Positions 36,001-48,000 of a DNA stretch of 64,000 nucleotides are shown here, piece after piece (the first letter of the stretch is position 1; the number at the start of each line of letters is the position of its first letter). This DNA comes from Amoebophrya sp. A120 (lineage: Eukaryota; Sar; Dinophyceae; Syndiniales; Amoebophryaceae), in contig CAJINV010000004.1 of NCBI GenBank assembly GCA_905178155.1, positions 28,432 to 92,431 of the forward strand, in the 5' to 3' direction. A program made the translations under genes and the position numbers. The notes below the pieces were generated by a model. It was given only the letters and a program-made list of their open reading frames with translations, was not told the DNA's origin and did not search any database.

Positions 36001-39000
36001 TCAGGATTAAAATCGTCAAAGTTGAAATAGTTTGTCATGTATAAAATCGATACGAGTCGGAATCCCAATTTTCAAGCAGCGCATGACAAATTTCGGCACC
36101 GTCTAGATCCAGTTTGTCATGCTGTTTAGGGACAGGCGTGGTCTTTTGTCATGCTACTTTAGCAGCTCTACCGCAGAACCGGGGAGGGGATCCTTGACCT
36201 GTGGCGCCGGGAGCGGGTGTCCACTACATGATGATGATCCCAAACAGGCTGGCAGTCGGCCTCAGTCACTTACACTTGCCATTCCTGCAAGAGAGGCAGT
36301 TCATGCCTTGCAATTTATGCATGAGAAATTCTTTTAACTTTGTCGATTTCAATCCTGACGCTTCCATACCGCGTGGCTGGCGCTGGCGTAACGGCCGCAC
36401 GAGGTGGTGGACACGGGAACGACAACGAGGACGTCGTGCCCGTTATTTCGCAGGAGATTGATCTGACCCCCACGGTATCAAATGTAAAAATGTCTGGGTC
36501 TGGAAGATTTCTCGATTTGTCATGCATATTTTCCACTACCCATGATGTCTGTGATGCATGCCGTAGCATCACTAATTTTTATTTTTCGAGCGCTTTGTGA
36601 TGCCTCTACAGCATAAGAAATGACCTCTCCGCGTAGCACAAACTGGAGTCCTCTTGCTGGTCATGCAATACAAATTCACCGGTGGAAACGTTACCGTGCT
36701 CTTGGAAATACCGAACTTGACCAGGACATGCAGCCACTCTAACGGTTCCACTCGGGTCCGACCCCCGTTAGAGCTTGACCCTTTTCCCCCGAGGTCCTAC
36801 CTGAGGTAGTGGTCGTAAAGGGGATATAGTGGTTGAGGGGTAAATAAGGTCACGCAATACAAATTTTCTCAGAATCCAGAGACAGCATCACAAGTTTTGA
36901 ATGTTCCAGACCCAGACATTGTTACACTTAATACACGGGCGACGCCTCGCGGGTTTTGGCCAGCAGCACGACCGAGTACCACCCCCACGTGCCCGCGCTT
37001 TCGCAACCCCGCAACGTGATCGACGGGCTGGCGTTTGTGACCTTTTTCCAAACGCGACCGATATGGCGTTCTCAAACGTTACGTTCTCAACTGTCACATG
37101 AAGTTGTAATGCAAGGATGGCAACAGTGAAAAGATGAAATTGTCATGCTTGCAGCTCTCGCATCAACACAAATTTCGAACGGATTATAGTGCTGTTTAGC
37201 CCTTCCAGGATTTGTCATTCGAAGTAACCTTGGTCGTCTGGCGGCTTATGGTAATTAATTTTGCATGACAAATCACGTAACGGTTGAGAGTGTAACGCTT
37301 GAGAATCCCATAACCGAGCCCCTGTCCCTGGGTGCAGGTCGACATCAGCGGGCCGCGCAATCAGCCCCGTAGTGTGACGCGAGTGGTGCTCATCTCGCAG
37401 ATGAAAAACGCGCGCATACTATCCTACGTAAAAACATCCCCACCCCAGAGTTGTCATGCAGATTTGCAAGCACAGGAGCATTTGTAATGCGCATCCCCAT
37501 GAGAGAGGCACTTCCCATCGTGTTTTGAAACTTGTAATGCTGTAAACAGGATAAGGAGACGGAAGTGCTATGCGGATTCCCTTGCTATGCTGCACTACAG
37601 TACAGCCACAGCCCGCAACTTGTCATGCGTGACCCCCAAAAGTTCTAAGTTTGTGTTGCGAAATCCCCATTTTGACTCTGGGGTTGGGACGTTTTTACTC
37701 AGGATACACACGCCAGATGCTGCTCCCCACCTCGGGATACGACGAAGACTGGTTCGACACCGCGAACGCGGTGGAGCAAACCAGCTGCAGGCTATGACAC
37801 TGCACAACTCCCCCTCCCCCTCATTTGTCATGCAAAACACCAAACCCAGGCTGTGGCTCTTGGCGCTGCTTGCATGACAAACTCCGGAAGTAGCCCAAGC
37901 AGTGCTACTTACACTTCTGGGCAAATTTGTCATGCAAAACCGGCATTCTTACTGACGCTTGTATTTTTGCCGTTCATGCTACACAAGTGAGGGACGAGGG
38001 GGAGTTGTGCACTCTTATACAGGCAGGCAAGCTGCCAGGAGGACACTGGCGTGGAAGTCTGGGTGCGCAACAGTCCGTTGACAACGGCGAATCAGGTGAA
38101 TGCAAGCCCAATTCTATCACAGTGAAAAATGCCCCCCACCCCTGAACTTGCAAGAATTTGTGATGCGAAGTTTCCAAATGAAAGCTTTTTGTCATGCATG
38201 AAAGGAGTGCGAATCTTTCTGATGCAGATTCCAGTCGTGTTTCGCATCGCTTGCGTGACAAGTACCGCTCTTGCTGGGATCTTTTGCAACACAAATTTTT
38301 GCTATTCACAATCGGAAATCTGTGATGCTGATACACGCAAGAGGGCGAATGTTTCATTTGGAAAGATTTGCAATACAAATGCTTTCAAGTTCGGGGGTGG
38401 GGGCATTTTTCATTGTAATAAATTCCGGGACAAGATGAACTACAAGGAAATACGAACTGCGGGCAGGTAGCGCAAGAGGCGTCGTTGTGCGAGCGGGTAC
38501 ACTTTGGCGACCGAAAACGGTTTCGGTTTCTGGGAAAGGGCGTCGCGGGCTTCGACGACGAGGACCAACACAGTCTCATGTATATGGCGTTCTCAACTGA
38601 TTTGTCATGCAAAATTTTCATAAGTCGCCAGAAGATTAAGGTGCTTCGCATGACAATTTTTTCGAAGGGCTACACAGCATCTAAACGCGTTGCAAATTTG
38701 TGACGCGAGACTCGCAAGCCTGCCCCTTTCCATATTGCTGGTCTTGCATCACAAGGAATTCGTGTAACCATTGAGAATGTAACGCTTGAGAGCGCCACAA
38801 TGTACGGCGACAGCGTCGGGGAGCTCACCGTTGATTGCAAGCGGCACCAGGCGGAAAAGACCCGCGCCGTTGTGGTGGTCCTGCCCCCTGGAGAGCAGGG
38901 CGAGGACCGTGTCCTTAGCTTGCTGGAGCTGCAGGTGTTCGGTTTGCACGAGGATGGGGCGGGCGGGGCGCCGACCCCACCGCAGCCCTCCCCTGGTCCC

Positions 39001-42000
39001 TCGCCGACCACTGCGGCACCGCCCGCACCGGGCCCGCGTACCACCGTGGAGGGAGTCTATCTGCTTCCGACGGGGCCATACATGCTGCCGAACACACAGG
39101 AGTCCGCCCCAACGGACGACGATCCCTTCGCAAGGTGTCGCGTGGATCCGCCACAAGACCGCTTCGTGGGACGACACCCCGAATGCGCGGACCCGCCGCT
39201 GGGCAACGCGGCAAAGCACCAGGCCGTCGAAGCCGGCAGGTGGTGGAAGCAGCGTTTTGGGAGCCCGGCGTACAACAGCCGCGACTCGCCACGTTACCCC
39301 GCGAACTTGGTGTTTCTCGTGTCGCCGCTGCGCCGCGCCATGGAGGCGTGCGCGATGTTTATCAGAGGCGCTGCGCCCTTTCCCGGCGCGGAAACCGGCA
39401 CCGCGGTGTCTCTCCTAATCGAGGAAGGCTACGGAGCGGACCTCGGGAAAAATCCATTGGACGAGATATCAAACGCAAATATGTCTGGGTTTGGAAGAGT
39501 GGAAGGCTCGTCATGCATATTTTGAATGACCCATGATGTGGTCTGTGATGCATGCCCTAGCATCACAGATTTAGCCGAGAGGGCTTTGCGATGCCTCTAC
39601 AACCGCATGAGATGAAATGCCCTCTCCGCGTAGCGCAAATATACAACTGGTTTCCTCTTGCTGGTCATGCATGCGTCCGTAGCCATTTTGGCTCAAGACT
39701 TCTTGTCTTGTGGCCCTTTTCCCACTTTAGAGACGGGGCCGCACCCCCGTGAGATCAATTCGTCCGGACTCACCGTGGAGATCAACCCCCGTGAGATCCA
39801 AGATCCGTAGAGGCACTCTGTAACAGGCATCAGGTGCGGCTGGTGAACCTTTTGACTCACACGTAGATTGTAGATTGTTTCTCTAAAAGAAAAATCAAAG
39901 CAAAAAAAATGAGCACACACTTGCCCTCCATCCGAAGCGCGCACGTGCGCAATGAAGCTTCGATGGTCCCAGCGGGCATAACGCCCGGTCTTACTCGTTA
40001 CTCCCTTCATCTGCCCTCACCAGCCGTCCCCGATGGCGTTCGATTGTGGGGCCCTTGATCCCCACGTAGAAGCTCTTCGCGGGTTTCTTCTTGCCGGGTG
40101 GAAGACGGTGCGCGTCGGTTTTTTTTTGGCGGTCTGGGAGTTCCGTGTAGGTCTTTGTTCCTAGGGGCGCTTGTCGACGCCCTGCGGCGGAGCGGGCGAT
40201 CGGGAGGACTCGACGCTACTTGTGGACGCCATCTCCGAGCTGTCGATAGTAGAGGAGTTCTGCCGCACATCTCCGCGTCACGAGGATGCCGCGCCCACTA
40301 GCGGATCGCCCTGCTGCGCTGGAGATCAGGGACTTTTTATTTATTGTTTTTCGTTTGTCTCACACTCTCACACACTCGAATACTTATGAAAAGATCATAG
40401 TACCAGACCCATATTTCCTTTTTTTCTTCGTTTGAGTTTGTCGCCCCTCCTAATCCTTTGGTCTGTGTTGTGGCAGCGGATTGTCCTCTGACCCTTACGT
40501 AGCCTTATGGCAACCCCTTTCCATATGATTGAACTCAGGTTTTGTGTGGTAGCTGCGCTGGCAGCGCGTTTGTGCGGCTCTCTACTCCTGCGAGGTGCGA
40601 CGTTTTCAATGCGGCTGGGCTTTGCGGATCCAAACTGCGCGGAGGTGGTGGTGGCGATGGCGGGTTGATTACGGTGCGGGAATTCGGGTCGCCAGCCCCG
40701 GGTCTCACAGAGTACTGAACGGTGCTTACCAGCTGGATAGACGAGTGAGGGGTGATTACTCGTAGGGGAGTTGTTTATGGCTCGCGGTCGTCTTTCTGTC
40801 GTCCTGGCGTCGTTCGTGGGGGTGTGGCGCGGGGGTGGAGCGATCCTCGACGAGCGGTGCGGTTGCGGCTTTGTCGCGTCGAGCGGAGCGGAGCGTCGCT
40901 GTGTCTCCTCGGCATCGTCTCTTCGTGGCCTGTCGTGCGTAGTCCTAGGTGGGGTCCCTATCCCGGCCATTGCAATAGGGCTTTTTGGTGGACTGCTGGA
41001 GACCCCAGTCCAGTCGCATCGCGACGTTATTTTTCAGCTGCAGGAGACCCCAGCTATCCCTTTGCTCTGCCCAAGTCCCTCGTCTTTGTCTGTTCGTCGT
41101 GTTTTGCCTGGTTTACCGCTGGAAACGATGCCGTGCTTTTGGAATTCCGGTTTCGACCAGGACATGCAGCCACTCTAACGGTTTCACTCGGGTCCGACCC
41201 CCGTTAGAGCTTGACCCCATCCCCCCGAGGTCCTACCTGAGGTAGTGGTCGTAAAGGGGGTATAGTGGTTGAGGGGTAAATAAGGTCATGCAATACAATT
41301 TTTAGTTTAGAAGCTCCCAGACCCGGACATATTATTTGCAATCCATACGAGAGCGACAATAAGTTCCCCGAAATTTACCTGGTCCCACAGCTTCGGGAGG
41401 TGCCAAACAACGTGGACAACCACGGGACGGCGGTTGCTTTGTATTAAAAGGAAAAATTATCCCCCCTCCCCATATCGAAACAAAGTTTCTGATGCTGGAT
41501 TTCCGTACATAAATCAGATTTGTCTTGCTGGAGAGGACTGCAGGCATATGCCAAGCCTCAGTCGAGAGCAGGGTTTGACGTAGGCGCCTAGCATGGCGAA
41601 TGTGTATTCTCTAAGCCCAACAGCATCACAGACCACCTGGAAAGTGCGGGGCGCTCTCTGGACTTGCCTTCTTGCAAGACAGACAGGATTTGAGGTCACA
41701 AATGCGCGTCACAAATTTTCAGACGGTGGATATGTTTTCAATATGGGTAGGGGGGATTTTTCCTTACGATACTTTGTGGGAGAAGTTCAAGGAAGAGGTT
41801 ATGAAAGCCTCAGGTTGGAAATCCTCAAAGTGGAAATAATTTGTTATGCAAAAAAACGACTCCAGTTGAAGCGGCATTTGTAGTCGGCGCATGTCAAATT
41901 TCCCGGGCACTTAAAGCACGTCTGTCATGCAGGTTAACGCAAGGGGGTGCCCTTCTGTCGTGCTACGCAGCGCTCCAATTCTTCACCCCTAGCAGGACAA

Positions 42001-45000
42001 TAGTCGGCCTCCATTGCGTTCTCTGCAATACAGTCTTTTTTGCGTCGCATTTCATGCATCACAAATCATTTCCACTTTGAGCATTTCCAACCTGAGGCTT
42101 GCATAGAGGTGATCCGCGTGCAGCTGCTGAACCCGCTACTGAATGAGGCCAACGGCGGGACGGCGGACCGCCGGATTTCGGAGTGGTTCGACAAGGTGCA
42201 ATTATTGAAGCGTCAGGTTTGAAATCGTCAAAGTTGAAATAGTTTGTCACGCATGAAACGGATACCAGTTAGACCTACAGTCTGTAGTCGGCGCATGACA
42301 AATTTTCCCGGTCCTGGAAGCGGGTCTGTCATGCGGTTTAGGGCAAAAGGGCTGCCTTCTGTCATGCTAGTCAGCAGTCCAACTTTTACCAGGACTATAA
42401 TCTGCTTCCCATGCGTCCTCTGCAATAGAGTCACTTCTTGTATCGCATTTTATGCATGACAAACAAGGTCCGAGCACGGGGACAGAGTCCCCGTGCGGCG
42501 ACCTTCCGGCATTTGTCTGGGACGAGTTCGGGGGTTGTCGTGGTGGCGCACAGGGCGGGCAGGCCCCTGCAGCTCGGTGCCTCTGTGTGTCCTGCGCTCC
42601 CTGATCCGCGACAGACCTACGGACGGAGCCCCTCTGCTTGCCCACACTAGATCCGCTGGCCCACCGCGAACAGTGAAACAAAGAGAAAAGAAAGGAAGAA
42701 GCTGGCGCCGGGCCGGGTGCCGATAGCGCCGGCGCCGCGTCTGTAGCTGGCCCCTAGGTCATGACGCGGGGACCGAGTCCCCGCGCTGACCTAGGGCTTC
42801 TGCCCCTGGGCCGTGCGGTTAGTTTCCGGGAAGCGCCCGCAGCAGCTGGCCCCTAGGTCATGACGCGGGGACCGAGTCCCCGCGCTGACCTAGGGCTTTT
42901 GCCCCTGGGCCGTGCGATTTATTAGCTTCCGGGAAACGCCCAAAGCTGGCCCCTAGGTCATGACGCGGGGACCGAGTCCCCGCGCTGACCTAGGGCTTCT
43001 GCCCCTGGGCCATGCGGTTAGTTTCCGGGAAGCGCCAAAAGCTGGCCCCTAGGTCATGACGCGGGGACCGAGTCCCCGCGCTGCCCTAGGGCTTTTGCCC
43101 GTGGGCCGTGTGGTTAGTTTCCGGGAAAGAAGCGCCCGCAGCAGCTGGCCCCTAGGTCATGACGCGGGGACCGAGTCCCCGCGCTGACCTAGGGCTTTTG
43201 CCCCTGGGCCGTGCGGTTAGATAGTTTCCGGGAAACAAACGCCCAAAGCTGGCCCCTAGGTCATGACGCGGGGACCGAGTCCCCGCGCTGACCTGTGCTC
43301 TCGCCCCTGGGCCGTGCGGTTAGTTTCCGGGAAACGCCCGAAGCTGGCCCCTAGGTCATGACGCGGGGACCGAGTCCCCGCGCTGACCTAGGGCTTTTGC
43401 CCCTGGGCCGTGCGAGAAGCCCGCTCACTCCGGACACTTGAGCCCGCTCTGGATATTTATTCGATTCGGATCCAGGTATGTTTTCTGCTCTGGATACTCA
43501 GGCTCTCTGCCCCCTGCTCTGAATGTGGTAGCCGAGGGCGCGCCGGGGGTTTGTCTGGGGTGTGTCGGGGGTGTGAGACGGGGGTCCCTGGGGTGTGACG
43601 GGGGGGTGTGTCGGGGGTGTGTCTGGGGTGTGTCCGGGGTGTGTTCGGGGTGTGTGTTGCAAATTGCAAATCACGACGCTACGCAGCCACATTGCATACC
43701 CCAGAACACACCCCAAAGCTTCAGCAGTTCTTGTCGGGGGGGGTGTGTCGGGGGTCTGTCTGGGGTGTGTTCGGGGTGTGGCCTGCAAATTACAAATCAC
43801 GATGCTACGGACCCACTTTGCATACCCCAGAACACACCCAAAAGCTTCAAAAGTTCTGGTTTGCTGCAGTTTAAATAGTAATTGTTTCAACTTTGACGAT
43901 TTCAATCCTGACACTCCCATAGCAATTCGGTAGAGATTATTGGGACCGGACGCGGGGCCGCGCACCCTCCTCCTACTACAAAGGGGACATCGGTAGCAGG
44001 AGGACCTCCTTCGAGCATTGGTACCGGGCCCTGGTCTATCAAATGCAAATATGTCTGGGTCTGGAAGGATGCGAACTTGTCATGCGTGTTGCGGAGCATA
44101 CAAAAACCTGTATTGCATGGCTTGCAATATCAATAAAAGCCGTCCCCATAATTTCTGGCCAGGCTGAGAGGGCATTTCTCATGCAGCAGCATAGGCGTCA
44201 CCAGGGGGCTGCAGAACCTGTGCAGATTCTATGCCCTGCATTCCAGCCTTGGTGGAGCTTGGAAAAACTGCATGACAAATCTCGGTGGAATCTTCCAGAC
44301 CCAGACATATTTGCGATCCATATGGTCGAGCTTGGGTTCGACGCGTCGGCGACCCAGGTCGTGCCCGTATCCTGTGCAAAAGTATCGTATTCGTATAAAT
44401 GCAAGTCTTGCATTACAAATCTTTCTTTTAAGGTAAAGCCGCATTACAAATTTTATCTCTCATGCTGAGGCCTGAGGAAGTTTGTGATGCATTTATACGA
44501 GTACGATACTCTTGCAGTTCATAGCCCGACCTAACGGGCAAAGTCGTGGTGTTGGTTACCGGTGTGGAGCTACTCGATCAGTACTTCTACTTGTACAAGG
44601 AGGATAGGACTACTCTCATTAACCCACAAGCGCTGAAGGATCCAGAGCAAAAAGTCACCACGATGTTTGAGGTTGAAGATATTGCTACCTGCCTGGCGGG
44701 GAAAATAAAGTCCAGCGCAACTGTCTCCGCAACGACCTCGTCCAGCACCGGAGCGCAGGCAGGCGGTACTAGCAGTACCACGTCAAATGCGTGGCCTGCT
44801 CCTCCTGTCGCAGGATCAATAGACGAATGCGGGCGGAAGGCGAATGCGCTCTGGAGCCTCACAGCTGGCCGCTTGAACATTGACTGCGAACTGGAGGCGA
44901 ACTGGATATCGATAGGGGCGAAGGAAACCGGAGCTGCACGCGGGGAGCAAGGCAATGAAAACGTCGAAGTGATTTGGTCTGAAAACCAAGAAAACGTCGA

Positions 45001-48000
45001 AATGATCTGGTCTGAGTGCAGTACGACCTGCGGGCCCGGGGTGAGGTTTCGGAAGAAGTTTGTGCTTACCGTATCGTAAGGAAAAATCCCCCCTCCCCAT
45101 ATCGAAAAGGCACGCCCCAGAAAATTTGTCATGCTGATTTGTGGCCTCAAATGATCGTCTCTGTCTTGCAAGAACGCAACCGCGCAGGCTCTGCCGCACT
45201 CTGTTGGCGGTTTGTGATGCTGTTGGCCCTACAGACTACACTTTTGCCATGCTCAGCGCCTAGCTCAAAGCTTCCCAGTTCGGGCTTAGTATAAGCCTGC
45301 CGTCCTCTCCAGCAAGACAGATCTGATTTGTGTACGCAGATCCAGCATCAGAGACTTCGTTTTGATATGGGGAGGGGGGATTTTCCCTTTTGATATACCG
45401 AGCCCGTAGGTCGTGACGGCGCGCTGTGCGAGACGCTGCCCGAGGCTAAAGTGGGCGGGGAGGTGATAGCGGTGGAGTTTCCGCAGGAGCTTCACCCGGT
45501 GACCAAAAAGAAAACCCGGGTGCTAAAGCAGTACCATGGCTGCAACCTGATGTCGTGCAACGTCGATTGCGTCCTGGAGGAGAGCTGGCAGTTGGACGAC
45601 GCCGAATGTCCGTATCAAATGTAAAAATGTCTGGGTCTGGAAGAATGCTAGACTTGTCATGCATATTTTGCATGACCCATAATGCCTGTAATGCATGCCC
45701 TAGCATCCCGGATTTCTAGAGGGCTTACTCATGCCTATTTCGCATGAGAAATGCCCTCTCCGCGTAGCACAAACTGGAGTCCTCTTTCTGGTCATGCAAT
45801 ACAATTTTTTTTTGAATCCAGAGGCAGCATCAAAAGTTTAGAATCTTCCAGACCCAGACACTTTTGCATTTGATAGTCCGTGCATGAGCGCGAATCCGCA
45901 GAAAGACCAATGGAAGCTGATAAAAACTCCGCCGGCTGGCACGGGGAAACCCTGCAGCCAGCTCGCTGGGGTGGCGCGCGTCGATTTTGATGCAAATCCG
46001 CCACGAGCGTACGGGGCGCCTGTGGATTGCGTCTGCGACTGCCTGCTGGAGGACGGGGACTGGAAGGAAGGTGCCTGTGACTGCGCCACCCCCACCGCGC
46101 AGCAGCGCATGTGGAAGAGGGTGCGACACTTCGAAGCCCATGGGGGTAAGACGTGCGATATCACACAGAAAAAAGCTAGGCTGGTAATTAAGTATCTGTA
46201 ATGCGAAAATAAATTAATACTAATACACAAAAAAGTCTATATTTTTACGAATCCTAAACAGCACGCTATGGGACTGCCCATAACTGGTTTTTGCTGTGTA
46301 TTTGTTTTTGCATTACAGATTATATGCCCAAACTGCATTTTTCTCTGGGATATGCGACGAGGTTTACCACCCAACTGATGCCGATTACCCACGCTACCAC
46401 TACGTGGCAACATGGAACCAGGACGACCCCATGATAGCATACAGCCATAAAGTGCAGTGCTCCCCCGATGCCGTTTAACGTATGAAAAAACTGTCTCAGT
46501 CTCTTCAAAGAACCTCCTTTGCAGTTTGAGCAATCGAAATCTGCGAGGCAAGAAACAGAAAATCAGATCTGTGATTCGTTCTTCAGACAAAAGGGAGCGA
46601 ACATGTGAATAAACACGCCTTCCTTTTTACATCTCAAGCATGGCAAAAAACTGTCTCAACGAACAAGGAAGTTGCGCATTTTTACAAGTTGAGACTGAGA
46701 CACCACTTTTTTCACACGATACCGGCCAGGCCTGCGAAGATGTCGTGTTCGACGTTCCGTGCCACTGCCGGAGAGGGGATAAGGATATCAAGTGCAAATA
46801 TGTCTGGGTCTGGAAGGATTGGATGCTGCAGAGGCTTGCGATGCAGCTTTCGCATGACCCAGAAGGTCTTTCTTCATGCAAGCCCTAGCATGATCGCAGC
46901 AGTTTTATTTGAGAAGGCTCTTGATCAATGACAATGCCTGATCCGCACGACAAAGCCGTGCTTTTGGTGGCCAGAAATCTTCAATGGGTAGAAGGTCGCT
47001 CTGTAGTCCGTGCACGTCGGATCTGTTTTGTGTGGCTAACATCTGAAATTTTTATGCGCTTCAGAAGTTTCGTGCGCGTTTCCAGACCCAGACTGACAGA
47101 TTCGCAATGCACAGCTGACCTCACGCTGCAAACGGCGCCGCCGGCGCCGTCAGCAGCGTTTTCCGACGTCGTCAGCACCGTTAACGCGGACAATATCCTG
47201 AGTAAAAGCGTCCCCAACCAGAGTCAAGATGGGAACTCTGCTAGACAAATCGGCCAACTGCAACTTTGGGTGTTTCGCATGACAGTTTTGCCCTCGTAGT
47301 GCAATCCTGTTTAGCTAGTTCAGCAGCGTCACAGATCTAGCACGTCATGCGTATTTAGAGCATCACAAATGATCCCACAACGCGACTAGAAAATGGGGCC
47401 TCGCGCGAGAAAGTTTTTTGGCATGCAGATTTGCATGACAACTCATGGTGTCCGCCTGACCTTCCCAGCACCCTCCCTGCACCACAGCCATCTGTGGCTG
47501 TTTGCACAGGGGGAGGCAACGTGTGTCGCACTTCTGTTTAGCATGACAACTGCTCTGGGGTGGGGGTGGTTTTACTCAGAATAGACAACCAAATCGAGTT
47601 ATCCGAGTTCCAGAAGCCGCAATTCTATGGTGCTAATGACTTGACCAATACTCTTTTCATGTGCATCGACCGGGACGGGAGTGGGTTCCTGTCGGAAACT
47701 GAATACAACACGTGGCACAACAAGCCAAACAGCATCTGTCGAGTGGACTGCCAGCTAGCCTTCGCCTGGACTGACGACGGGTGCGCATGTATCCAAAAAA
47801 GCGTCCCCATACCACAGTTGTCCTGCAGAATTGCATCAACAGGGAGAAGATCTGTGTTTGTCATGCGGATTTAACATGAGACGCATTTTCAGTCGTGCCT
47901 CTGAATTTGTGATGCTGGAAACAGGATAAGCAGATGGAGTTGTGATGCGGTCGCCCTTGCTAACCTGCACTACAATACGGAGACAATAAACTTGTCATGC

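Larger units (their letters stand above)
35430..38940 (+). other. Discoidin-like domains 3 and 4, split by eight introners
   Basis: Domain 3 end (35793-35990): IDCTGTKGGKFVTIQLPQP and LDLTEVNIFGRV. Domain 4 (36939 to ~38940): SRVLASSTTEYHPHVPALSQ then PRNVIDGLAFVTFFQTRPSP, CPWVQVDISGPRNQPRSVTR, VVLISQMKN, and the ending ELTVDCKRHQ...AVVVVLPPGEQ...LSLLELQVFG. The series ss....AiDG..t.f.T, PW.qvDi, and Vvv.LP....L.L.Evqvfg matches F5/8C/FTP domains well. Confidence 0.7.
39672..41283 (+). mobile_element. Full-length retroposon beginning with the spliced leader, 1.6 kb
   Basis: Flanked by a 9-bp duplication GGTCATGCA (39663-39671 and 41284-41292) of introner sequence. It starts TGCG plus the spliced leader and ends GAGGGGTAAATAA with no poly(A). 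Its 3' ~170 bp is repeated at 36677-36847. I see no reverse-transcriptase motif. Open frames of 135 and 151 codons near 40750-41207 are unassigned. It is best read as an mRNA or non-autonomous element copied back by an unseen LINE-type machinery. Confidence 0.8.
39467..41347. mobile_element. Introner family A carrying the full-length spliced-leader retroposon, 1.88 kb
   Basis: TATCAAACGCAAATATGTCT at the left and CAATCCATA at the right. TSD CGAGA is perfect. Without the insert it would be about 270 bp. Removal gives KNPLDESDNKFPEIYLVPQL. Confidence 0.88.
42203..43921. mobile_element. Introner family F swollen by satellite DNA, 1.72 kb
   Basis: TATTGAAGCGTCAGGTTTGA pairs with TTTCAATCCTGACACTCCCATA. 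TSD GCAAT is perfect. The family usually measures ~310-380 bp. The excess is the palindromic repeat and G-rich block below. Confidence 0.88.
39055..44640 (+). other. Histidine-phosphatase (phosphoglycerate-mutase-like) domain, catalytically degenerate
   Basis: Exon parts 39055-39466, 41353-41441, 41777-41799, 42111-42202, 43927-44036, 44328-44367 and 44529-44640. Family signatures: FVGRHPECADPPLGNAAKHQ (usual RHGe...D.pLt..G..QA), NLVFLVSPLRRAMEACAMF (usual v.SPl.RA..TA), IYLVPQLREV (usual v...L.E), and KVVVLVTGVELLDQYFYLY (usual vlvVtHg..l). The RHG motif reads RHP and the second catalytic His (V.HG) reads VTG, so activity is unlikely. It may serve as a binding module. Confidence 0.55.
44985..46184 (+). 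other. TSP1-like repeats, first group
   Basis: Repeat 1 spans the introner 45072-45395: MIWSECSTTCGPGVRFRKKF then VLTEPVGRDGALCETLP, a near-textbook thrombospondin type-1 start (W.eCS.tCG.G...R). Two divergent modules follow: VDCVLEESWQLDDAECPCMS...GTGKPC and VDCVCDCLLEDGDWKEGACD...GGKTCD, which keep VDC....W....C.C......R.....GG..C. Confidence 0.72.

Noticed and set aside
39908-40060. Short open frame after the spliced leader as a retroposon protein
   Set aside because: About 50 codons, no reverse-transcriptase or endonuclease motif, and no second copy to test conservation.
42745-43420. Regularly spaced palindromic repeats as a CRISPR array
   Set aside because: The host is a eukaryotic intron, units are whole-unit tandem copies without unique spacers, and no cas genes are present.
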